Below the pieces are notes generated by a model that saw nothing but the letters and a program-made list of their open reading frames with translations, did not search any database and was not told where the DNA came from. This document shows positions 57,274 through 64,000 of a DNA stretch of 64,000 bases, piece after piece. The position numbers were made by a program, and so were the translations under genes. Origin of the DNA: Phenylobacterium sp. (lineage in GTDB: Bacteria; Pseudomonadota; Alphaproteobacteria; Caulobacterales; Caulobacteraceae); assembly GCF_013822795.1 (NCBI RefSeq), contig NZ_PNLB01000006.1:1-64000 (forward strand), given 5' to 3'. Each line of letters begins with the position of its first letter. Position 1 is the first letter of the stretch.

Positions 57274-58661
57274 CGTCCATGCGCCGTACCAGCCTCCTTG
57301 CTCTGTTCCTGGCGGCGAGCGTCGCCGTGACCGGCTGCTCGACCGTCAATCGGCTCAATCCGTTCAACAAGGGCGATGAGGGCCCGCAGGAAGTCGCTTC
57401 GGAAGGCGAACGCATCGCCATCGTCGCGGCCGACCAGACCCTGGAAGTGGCCGAAGCCCTGAAGGGCGCGGACTTCTTCCTGCCGACCCCGGAAGTCAAC
57501 GCCAGCTGGTCGCTGCCGGGCGGTTCGCCTGAGCAGTCGATGGGCCATGTCGAGGCCGGCGGCAGTCTGTCGATCGCCTGGAAGCGCGGCTTCGGCGCCG
57601 GGTCGGACCGCGGCGCGCACGTGACCGCGACCCCGGTTGCGGCCAACGGCAAAATCTATGTGATGGACGGCGAGGCCTCGGTCTCGGCGTTCGACGCCCA
57701 GTCGGGCGCGCAACTGTGGCGCACCAACCTGCGCCCTGAGTCCAAGCGCGACAAGGAAGCCTTCGGCGGCGGCCTGGCCCTGGCCGACGGCAAGCTCTAC
57801 GTCACCTCCGGCTACCGCTTCGCCGCCCAGCTCAACGCCGACACTGGCGCGGTGACTTGGCGCACGAGCACCGAGCAGCCGATTCACGCGGCCCCGACGG
57901 TGTCGGGCGGTCGGGTGTTCGCGGTGGCGGTGGACAACACCCTGCTGACCTTTGACGCCGCAACCGGCGCGACCGGCTGGACCTATCAGGCGCTGTCCGA
58001 ATCGGCGCGCATCCTGGCCGCGTCCAGCCCGGCGGTGTCGGGCGACACGGTCGTGGCCTCGTTCGGCTCGGGCGAACTGGTCGCGCTGCGCGCGGCCAAT
58101 GGCAACGACCTGTGGAACGAGGCGCTGAGCCGCGCTAACCGCAACAACGCGCTGTCGGAAATCCGCGACATTCCGGGCCGTCCGGTGATCTATCAGGGCG
58201 ACGTCTTCGCGGTCAGCCACTCGGGCGTGTTCGCTGCGACCGACCTGCGCACCGGCCAGGCGCGCTGGAGCCTGCCGGTGACCGGCATCACCTCGCCGTG
58301 GCCGGCGGGCGATGTGGTCTATGTGGTCTCCAAGGCTGGCGAAGTGATCTGCGTGGCTCGCGAGAGCGGCCAGATCTACTGGATCACCGACCTGGGCAAG
58401 GACCGCGAGTCGAACGGCGGCGGCTTCATGGGCATCGGCAAGAAGAAGTTCACCACGCGTCCGATCTGGTCGAGCCCGCTGCTGGCCTCTAACAAGTTGA
58501 TCCTGGCCGGCTCGACCGGCGAGTTGGTCGCCCTGAACGCCAAGACCGGTGTCGTCGAGAAAACGGTGAACCTTGGTTCGCCGACCCTGATCAGCCCGAT
58601 CGCCGTCGCTGGTACGGTGTATGTTGCGACCGACAAGGCGCAACTGATCGCGCTGCGCTAA
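57270..58661 (+). CDS. bamB: Outer membrane assembly lipoprotein BamB
   Basis: BamB is the beta-propeller lipoprotein of the BAM complex, which inserts outer-membrane proteins. The 463-residue precursor has a lipobox Cys at about residue 23 (AASVAVTGC) and PQQ-like WD repeats throughout: AFDAQSGAQLWRTNL, TFDAATGATGWTYQAL, LVALRAANGNDLW, ARESGQIYWITDLG. It is longer than E. coli BamB (392). The start overlaps yfgM, and der follows after 15 bases. An ATG at 57279 is also possible. Confidence 0.93.
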   Translation: MTSMRRTSLLALFLAASVAVTGCSTVNRLNPFNKGDEGPQEVASEGERIAIVAADQTLEVAEALKGADFFLPTPEVNASWSLPGGSPEQSMGHVEAGGSLSIAWKRGFGAGSDRGAHVTATPVAANGKIYVMDGEASVSAFDAQSGAQLWRTNLRPESKRDKEAFGGGLALADGKLYVTSGYRFAAQLNADTGAVTWRTSTEQPIHAAPTVSGGRVFAVAVDNTLLTFDAATGATGWTYQALSESARILAASSPAVSGDTVVASFGSGELVALRAANGNDLWNEALSRANRNNALSEIRDIPGRPVIYQGDVFAVSHSGVFAATDLRTGQARWSLPVTGITSPWPAGDVVYVVSKAGEVICVARESGQIYWITDLGKDRESNGGGFMGIGKKKFTTRPIWSSPLLASNKLILAGSTGELVALNAKTGVVEKTVNLGSPTLISPIAVAGTVYVATDKAQLIALR

Positions 58662-58676
58662 GCGGAAGCTGATTTT

Positions 58677-60314
58677 ATGCCTATGCGGCTCGCTATCGTC
58701 GGACGGCCCAATGTCGGCAAGTCGACATTGTTTAACCGGCTGGCGGGCAAGAAGCTCGCGATCGTCGACGACCAGCCCGGCGTCACCCGTGACCGGCGCT
58801 TCGGCTCCGGCCGGATCGGCGACCTCGACCTGGAACTGATCGACACCGCCGGCTTCGAGGATGTCACCGACGACAGCCTGGAATCGCGCATGCGCCAGCA
58901 AACGGTGCTGGCCATCGAGGAGGCCGACGTCGCCCTGTTTGTGGTCGACGCCCGCGAGGGCGTGACGCCGATGGACGAGGTGTTCGCCGAGATCCTGCGT
59001 CGTCATGACAAGCCGGTGATCCTGGCCGCCAACAAGGCTGAGGGCAAAGCCAGCGACGCCGGAGTCAACGAGGCCTTCGGCCTGGGCCTGGGCGAGCCGG
59101 TGGCGATCTCGGCCGAGCACGGCGAGGGCATGGCCGATCTCTACCAGGCCCTGCTCGTGGCCTGGCCCGAGATCGAGGATGAGGATGAGGACGAGGGCGA
59201 GAAGCCGATCCGCATCGCCATCGTCGGTCGTCCGAACGCCGGCAAGTCGACTCTGGTCAACAAGCTGATCGGCGAGGACCGGCTGCTGACCGGCCCCGAG
59301 GCCGGCATCACCCGCGACGCCATCCCGGTCGACTGGACCTGGGAAGGCCGTCCGGTGCGGCTGGTCGATACGGCCGGTCTGCGCCGCAAGGCCAAGGTGC
59401 AGGAAAAGCTCGAGAAGCTCTCGACCAGCGACACCATCAGGGCGATCACCTTCGCCGAGGTGGTGATCCTGGTGATGGACGCCACCCATCCGTTCGAGAT
59501 CCAGGACCTGCAGATCGCCGACCTGGTCGAGCGCGAAGGCCGCGGCCTGGTGTTCTGCCTAGCCAAGTGGGACCTGATCGAGAACCAGGGCGCGACCCTG
59601 AAGGAAATCACCGAGGAAGCCGGCCGGCTGCTGCCGCAGCTGCGCGGCTCTCCGGTCGTGGCGCTGTCGGCGGAAACCGGCCGGCACCTGGACCGGCTGA
59701 TGCCGTCGGTGTTCAAGGTGCATGGCGACTGGTCGACCAAGGTAAAGACCCGCGACCTCAACGACTGGCTGAAGATGGCGTTGGAACGGCACCCGCCGCC
59801 CGCCGTCGGCGGCCGCCGCGTGAAGCCGAAGTATATGGCGCAGATCAAGGCGCGCCCGCCGACCTTCGTGCTGTTCGCGAGCCGGGCCGACCAGCTGCCG
59901 GACCACTATCGCCGGTATCTTATCAACTCGCTGCGCGAGAGCTTCGACATGCCCGGCGTGCCGATGCGGCTGACCGTCAAGTCGAACAAGAACCCCTACG
60001 CCGAGGGCGAGGAAAAGGGCGGACCGGCGCCGCGCTCGTCCGTGCCGACGTTCGCGCCGAAGCTGGGCAAGAAGGTTGTGACGCCGAAGGGCGTGGCGGC
60101 GGTGCGCGCCAAGGCTGAGGCTGGAGCCGTCGCCGCCGAGGTCGCCGCCAAGCCGAAGCCCAAGGTGAAGCCGAAGACCAAGCAGGTCGCGCCCGGCAAG
60201 GCGAAGGTCGGCGCGGGCCCCACCCCGAAGGGCCGCGCCGCCAAGCTGAACCGCCCCGGCGTCAAGCCGAAGCGGGCGTCCCGGCCGACTGCCAATCGGA
60301 AAAGCGGACGGTAG
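58677..60314 (+). CDS. der: Ribosome biogenesis GTPase Der (EngA) with basic C-terminal tail
   Basis: Der is an essential tandem GTPase in 50S subunit maturation. The 545-residue product has two G domains with P-loops GRPNVGKS (9-16) and GRPNAGKS (184-191), DTAGFED and DTAGLRRK switch II motifs, NKAEG and AKWD specificity motifs, and a KH-like domain (about 360-445). Beyond the usual length (about 490 in E. coli) is a Lys/Pro/Ala-rich tail of roughly 85 residues (e.g. [11 protein letters not shown]). The tail-coding region overlaps the 3' end of a convergent SDR gene by 53 bases. Confidence 0.95.
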   Translation: MPMRLAIVGRPNVGKSTLFNRLAGKKLAIVDDQPGVTRDRRFGSGRIGDLDLELIDTAGFEDVTDDSLESRMRQQTVLAIEEADVALFVVDAREGVTPMDEVFAEILRRHDKPVILAANKAEGKASDAGVNEAFGLGLGEPVAISAEHGEGMADLYQALLVAWPEIEDEDEDEGEKPIRIAIVGRPNAGKSTLVNKLIGEDRLLTGPEAGITRDAIPVDWTWEGRPVRLVDTAGLRRKAKVQEKLEKLSTSDTIRAITFAEVVILVMDATHPFEIQDLQIADLVEREGRGLVFCLAKWDLIENQGATLKEITEEAGRLLPQLRGSPVVALSAETGRHLDRLMPSVFKVHGDWSTKVKTRDLNDWLKMALERHPPPAVGGRRVKPKYMAQIKARPPTFVLFASRADQLPDHYRRYLINSLRESFDMPGVPMRLTVKSNKNPYAEGEEKGGPAPRSSVPTFAPKLGKKVVTPKGVAAVRAKAEAGAVAAEVAAKPKPKVKPKTKQVAPGKAKVGAGPTPKGRAAKLNRPGVKPKRASRPTANRKSGR

Positions 60315-61011
60315 TCTTCGGCAGGCCCAGGTCAGCCTGGGCCAGTTCCACGATCAGCGGGCCGATCTCCGACGGGTGCGGCAGGTCCATCGGATCCTCG
60401 CCGGGCATGGCTTCGGCGCGCATCTTGGTGCGCATGGCGCCCGGATCGATCAGCGCGGCGCGCACGGTCGTGTTTTCCAGCTCGTCTGCCCAGGTGCGGA
60501 CCAGGTGCTCGACGGCGGCCTTGGTGGCTCCATAGGCGCCCCAGAAGGCCTTCGGACGCTCGACACGACCGGAGGTGAAGAACAGGCCGCGGCCGGCGTC
60601 GGACTCGCGCAGCAGCCGTTCGGTGGAGCGGATCAAGCGATAGGTGGCGGTCAGGTTGGCGCTGACCACCCGGTCCCAGATCGGCGGATCGATGTGCGAC
60701 ACCGGGGTCAGGCCGCCGAGGATCGCCGCAGCGTGCACCAGGATGTCGAGGCGCTGGAAGCGCTGGTGGATCGCCAGGCCGAGGCCGTCGATGTCTTCGC
60801 CCTTCATCAGGTCCAGCGGCACCAGGGTGGCCGACTTGCCGGTCGCTTCCTTGATCTCGTCGTCGAGGGATTCCAGCGCGCCCTGATTGCGGCCCACGGC
60901 GATGACGTGCGCGCCCGCCTTGGCGAGGGCCAGAGCGCATTCGCGGCCGATGCCGCGCGTGGCGCCGGTGACCAGGGCGATGCGGCCGTCGAGGGGAAGG
61001 GACTCAGTCAT
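60262..61011 (-). CDS. Short-chain dehydrogenase/reductase
   Basis: A 249-residue SDR oxidoreductase. The NAD(P)-binding motif is [22 protein letters not shown], the structural motif HAAAILGG, and the catalytic Ser-Tyr-Lys appear in [23 protein letters not shown]. The substrate is unknown. It is the last gene of the minus-strand cvpA-purF-transporter set; its start overlaps the transporter gene by eight bases, and its 3' end runs 53 bases into der on the other strand. Confidence 0.9.
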   Translation of the reverse strand: MTESLPLDGRIALVTGATRGIGRECALALAKAGAHVIAVGRNQGALESLDDEIKEATGKSATLVPLDLMKGEDIDGLGLAIHQRFQRLDILVHAAAILGGLTPVSHIDPPIWDRVVSANLTATYRLIRSTERLLRESDAGRGLFFTSGRVERPKAFWGAYGATKAAVEHLVRTWADELENTTVRAALIDPGAMRTKMRAEAMPGEDPMDLPHPSEIGPLIVELAQADLGLPKTTVRFSDWQSAGTPASA

Positions 61012-62002
61012 GACTTGGCTCTTGAAGCGGACGTTGGGCGTAGCGCTGCGCCAGGACGGCGCAGAGCATGAGTTGGAACTGGTGGTACAGCATCACCGGC
61101 AGAAGCACGAACCCTACCGTCGCGGCCGGGAACAGCACGCCGGCCATGGGCACGCCGGCCGCCAGGCTCTTGTTGCAGCCGGCGAAGGCGATGGCGATTT
61201 CGTCTTCCTTCGGGAAGCCGCGGACGCGGGCGACCCAGATCATGAAGCCCAGCGAGATCGCCAGCAGCACCAGGCAGACCAGGATGATGCGGATGAGATC
61301 GAGGGCCGAGACCTTGGACCAGATGCCGGCGACGACCGCGCCGGAGAAGGCGTTGTAGACCACCAGCAGGATTGAGAACTTGTCGACCAGGCCGAGCGGC
61401 TTGGCATGGCGCGTGATCCAACCGCCGATCCAGCGGCGCAGCATTTGGCCGGCCAGGAACGGCGCCAGCAGCTGCAGCAGGATGGCTTCGAACGACGAGA
61501 ACGAGAGACCGCCGCCCTCGGCCCCGAGCAGCATGCCGACCAGCAGCGGAGTGATGAACATGCCCAGTAGATTGGAGACCGACGCCCCGCAGACCGCCGC
61601 CGCGACGTTGCCCTTGCCGATGGCGGTGAAGCCGATGGCCGACTGGATCGTCGAGGGCAGGCAGGCGAGGTAGACAAGGCCCGGCGCCAGCACGGCCGGC
61701 ACGATCCAGCCCGGCAGCGCCGAGGCCCCGAGGCCGAGGAGCGGCCAGAGGATGAAGGTGGCGCCCAGCACCAGGCCGTGCAGCCGCCAGTGCAGCAGGC
61801 CCTTGATCACGGCCTCCTGGCTGAGCTTGGCGCCGTGCAAGAAGAAGACGAGCGCGATCCCGGCCTTGGTCAGGTCGGAGACAATCGGGGCGGCGGCGCC
61901 GCGCGCCGGCAGGATGGAGGCGAGCACCACCATTCCGACGATCGCGGCGATGTACCAATCCAGGCCTAGCGTCTTGAGCCAGGCCCGCGGGCCTGGCCTC
62001 AC
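61004..62002 (-). CDS. Bile acid:sodium symporter family (BASS) transporter, YfeH-like
   Basis: A 332-residue membrane protein with about nine or ten helices. Family features are IALVFFLHGAKLSQEAVIKG, CLPSTIQSAIGFTAIGKGN (sodium-site region) and AIAFAGCNKSLAAGVPMAGV. This fits the PF13593 SBF-like/YfeH subgroup; the substrate is unknown and bile acids are unlikely in this organism. GTG start overlaps the purF stop codon (GTGA). Confidence 0.87.
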   Translation of the reverse strand: MRPGPRAWLKTLGLDWYIAAIVGMVVLASILPARGAAAPIVSDLTKAGIALVFFLHGAKLSQEAVIKGLLHWRLHGLVLGATFILWPLLGLGASALPGWIVPAVLAPGLVYLACLPSTIQSAIGFTAIGKGNVAAAVCGASVSNLLGMFITPLLVGMLLGAEGGGLSFSSFEAILLQLLAPFLAGQMLRRWIGGWITRHAKPLGLVDKFSILLVVYNAFSGAVVAGIWSKVSALDLIRIILVCLVLLAISLGFMIWVARVRGFPKEDEIAIAFAGCNKSLAAGVPMAGVLFPAATVGFVLLPVMLYHQFQLMLCAVLAQRYAQRPLQEPSHD

Positions 62003-63492
62003 GCGTCGACCAGGAACGACAGCTGACGGTCGGCGCCGTCGTTACGTCCCTCGGCGATTTCCCGGTCCAGCAGACGGGTCGGGTAGTCGCCGGTGAAGTA
62101 GTGGTCGGTGAACTGCGGATTGACCGGGTCGCGCGGGGCGGCCTGCATGGCTTCGTAGAGGCCTTCGACCGAGAGGTAGCCCATCGAGTCGACGTCGAGG
62201 ATCTTGGCGATCTCCTCGACCGACTTGTTGGCCGCCAGCAGGTGCTCGCGGTCGGGCATGTCGATGCCGTAGTAGTCGGGCCACATGATCGGCGGCGAGG
62301 CCGAGCGCAGGTGGACCTCGGCGGCGCCGGCCTCGCGAACCATGCGCACGACGCGGACCGAGTTGGTGCCGCGGACGATGGAGTCGTCGATCAGCATCAC
62401 GCGCTTGCCGGCCAGGACGTTGCGGTTCGGCGAGAGCTTCATGCGAACGCCCAGCTCGCGGGCGCCCTGGGTCGGCTGGATGAAGGTCCGGCCGACATAG
62501 TGGTTGCGGATGATGCCCATCTCGAAGGGCACGCCGGTTTCCTGCGAATAGCCGAGGGCGGCGGGGACGCCGGAGTCGGGCACTGGCACGACGACGTCGA
62601 CCGGCACGTGGCTTTCCTGGGCCAGGCGCCGGCCCATGCGCTTGCGCACGTCATAGACCGAGCGGCCGTTCACGACCGAGTCCGGGCGGGCGAAGTAGAC
62701 GTACTCGAAGATGCAGGGACGCGCGCGGGCCGCCGGGAACGGCTTCATGCTGCGGATGCCCTTGTGGTCGATGACCACCATCTCGCCGTGCTCGACGTCG
62801 CGAACGAACTTGGCGCCGATCATGTCGAGGGCGCAGGTCTCCGACGCCAGGACCGGCTTGCCGTCGAGGTCGCCGAGCACCAGCGGGCGGATGCCCAGCG
62901 GGTCACGGACGCCGATCAGCTTCTTGTTGGTCAGGGCGACGAGGGCGTAGCCGCCTTCGATCTTGGAGAGGGCGTCGACGAAGCGCTCGACGAACTTGGC
63001 TTTCCGCGAACGGGCCAGCAGGTGAAGGATCACCTCGGAGTCCGAGGTCGACTGGAAGATCGCGCCTTCAGCGACGAGCTGCTCGCGCAGGGTCAGGAAG
63101 TTGGTGAGGTTGCCGTTGTGGGCCAGGGCCACGCCGCCGGCCTCGAGGTCGGCGAACATCGGCTGGACGTTGCGGATGAAGCTGCCGCCGGCCGTCGAGT
63201 AGCGGGTGTGGCCGATGGCCGAGTGACCCGGAAGGCGATCCACCAGGTCGTGACCGGCGAATGCGTCGCCGACATGGCCCATGTGGCGCTCGGTATGGAA
63301 GCGCTGGCCGTCGAAGACCGCGATGCCGCAGGCCTCCTGGCCGCGGTGTTGGAGGGCGTGCAGACCCAGCGCGGTGACCGCCGCCGCAGCGGCGGTGTCG
63401 TAGACGCCGAAGACCCCGCATTCGAGCCGGGGAGTATCGTCGTCAGGATCGCGGAAGGTCGGCTGGCGCCATCGATCTTGATCCTGAGTCAT
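61999..63492 (-). CDS. purF: Amidophosphoribosyltransferase
   Basis: PurF makes phosphoribosylamine from PRPP and glutamine, the first step of purine synthesis. The 497-residue precursor has a 24-residue propeptide and then Cys25 (RLECGVFGVYD), the N-terminal nucleophile freed by self-cleavage. The glutaminase part shows GLHALQHRGQEACGIA and IGHTRYSTAG; the PRPP loop is VMLIDDSIVRGTNS. The Cys ligands of the iron-sulfur cluster of B. subtilis PurF are replaced (WPDYYGID; QFTDHYFTGDYPT). It overlaps cvpA by four bases, the same order as in E. coli. Confidence 0.97.
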   Translation of the reverse strand: MTQDQDRWRQPTFRDPDDDTPRLECGVFGVYDTAAAAAVTALGLHALQHRGQEACGIAVFDGQRFHTERHMGHVGDAFAGHDLVDRLPGHSAIGHTRYSTAGGSFIRNVQPMFADLEAGGVALAHNGNLTNFLTLREQLVAEGAIFQSTSDSEVILHLLARSRKAKFVERFVDALSKIEGGYALVALTNKKLIGVRDPLGIRPLVLGDLDGKPVLASETCALDMIGAKFVRDVEHGEMVVIDHKGIRSMKPFPAARARPCIFEYVYFARPDSVVNGRSVYDVRKRMGRRLAQESHVPVDVVVPVPDSGVPAALGYSQETGVPFEMGIIRNHYVGRTFIQPTQGARELGVRMKLSPNRNVLAGKRVMLIDDSIVRGTNSVRVVRMVREAGAAEVHLRSASPPIMWPDYYGIDMPDREHLLAANKSVEEIAKILDVDSMGYLSVEGLYEAMQAAPRDPVNPQFTDHYFTGDYPTRLLDREIAEGRNDGADRQLSFLVDA

Positions 63493-64000
63493 CGGGATTT
63501 CTCCACCAGATCGTCCAGCCTGCGTCGTTCGCCGGGGTCATAGCCTTGGGCGTCTTCAGAGTCACCCCGGTCCGTCGCCGAACCTTCACGAACTGCGTCC
63601 CCGATTGTGGGCGCGAGTTTACCTGCCATGTCTAAGCCCTTGGGCGCGAAGGCTTTTAGCGATTTGGCCGCCGCGCCGGTCAGAGGATAAAACGCCGCAC
63701 CCGTCATCCACCGCGGAACCCGGTCGGGCGGAGTCGCCGCCTGGAACGCCAGATGGAGGGCGCCCAGGACCACGAGCGCGCGCACGAGGCCGAATCCGAG
63801 ACCGACGGTACGGTCCAGAACGCCGAGTACATGGGTGCTGTGCACGCCGCGCACCATGGCCCCGCCGGTGACGCGCAATGTCGCATAGACGATGATGAAG
63901 GCGGCGAGCCCGGCCACGACCGCGCCGGCCCAGGGCGGCGTGTCCACCAGGCTGCGGCCGATGGGGGCGGTCCAGCGCAGGCCGAACACCGCGACGACGG
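63489..64000 (-). CDS. cvpA: CvpA family protein (5' end outside the window)
   Basis: A small inner-membrane protein needed for colicin V production in E. coli and linked to envelope stress; molecular function unclear. The visible part (about 170 residues) has hydrophobic helices (AGAVVAGLAAFIIVYATLRV; LVRALVVLGALHLAFQAA) and a soluble, charged C-terminal tail. The frame stays open to the window edge, reading VVAVFGLRWTAPIG, as in full-length CvpA proteins, so the start lies beyond 64000. It precedes and overlaps purF. Confidence 0.85.
   Translation of the reverse strand, partial: VVAVFGLRWTAPIGRSLVDTPPWAGAVVAGLAAFIIVYATLRVTGGAMVRGVHSTHVLGVLDRTVGLGFGLVRALVVLGALHLAFQAATPPDRVPRWMTGAAFYPLTGAAAKSLKAFAPKGLDMAGKLAPTIGDAVREGSATDRGDSEDAQGYDPGERRRLDDLVEKSR

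Overview
The window is about 64 kb of GC-rich, densely packed bacterial chromosome from an alphaproteobacterium, most probably a member of Caulobacteraceae (Caulobacter or Phenylobacterium type). The pointers are short flagellins of the Caulobacter type beside a FlaG protein and a large FlaEY-like protein, an alphaproteobacterial SOS box in front of ssb, and alphaproteobacterial forms of GyrA and PurF. Genus is inferred from these traits, not from a marker-gene comparison. I see no insertion sequence, prophage, integron, CRISPR array or rRNA operon; this is ordinary core chromosome with a few lineage-specific genes.

Layout. 1-4.4 kb: flagellar genes (tail of a probable flagellin, FlaG, a complete flagellin with a strong terminator, and a 938-residue FlaEY-like protein). 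4.4-7 kb: two small envelope proteins, ssb under a LexA box, and periplasmic sodC. 7-17.6 kb: gyrA, coaD, an overlapping series of two cyclophilins, an HD hydrolase and a coiled-coil protein, two tandem membrane endonuclease/phosphatase-like paralogues on the opposite strand, the queuosine genes queA-tgt, a lipoprotein and tRNA-Lys. 18-21 kb: cysTWA sulfate transporter without its binding protein, and a GNAT enzyme. 21-24.6 kb: an ATP-grasp / alpha-E / transglutaminase operon. 24.8-31 kb: tamA-tamB plus a small lipoprotein. 31-36.7 kb: phhA, hspQ, a Ppx/GppA enzyme with rlmE, and a divergent LysR/MFS pair. 36.7-41.5 kb: guaB, a MAPEG protein, an rRNA methyltransferase and guaA in one tight array. 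41.5-46.7 kb: divergent genes for a secreted lipase-like hydrolase and a subtilase autotransporter. 46.7-50 kb: an Lrp regulator divergent from alr-dadA-ridA (alanine catabolism). 50-56.4 kb: a zinc alcohol dehydrogenase, an Spx/ArsC-like protein, a sigma factor with a membrane partner, panB, an XRE regulator, and a dicarboxylate-type symporter coupled to a TetR regulator. 56.5-60.3 kb: YfgM-like protein, bamB, der. 60.3-64 kb (minus strand): cvpA, purF, a BASS-type transporter and an SDR oxidoreductase.

How the genes work together. Many neighbours overlap by 1-4 bases (ATGA, GTGA or TGATG junctions), implying translational coupling. Clear functional groups are GMP synthesis (guaB, guaA), D/L-alanine use (Lrp, alr, dadA, ridA), outer-membrane assembly (tamAB; yfgM-bamB-der) and purine synthesis (cvpA-purF). 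The most unusual points are the Tgt with a degraded zinc site, the ATP-grasp/alpha-E/transglutaminase operon, two paralogous lipoproteins 25 kb apart, and several clean palindromes in divergent promoter regions.
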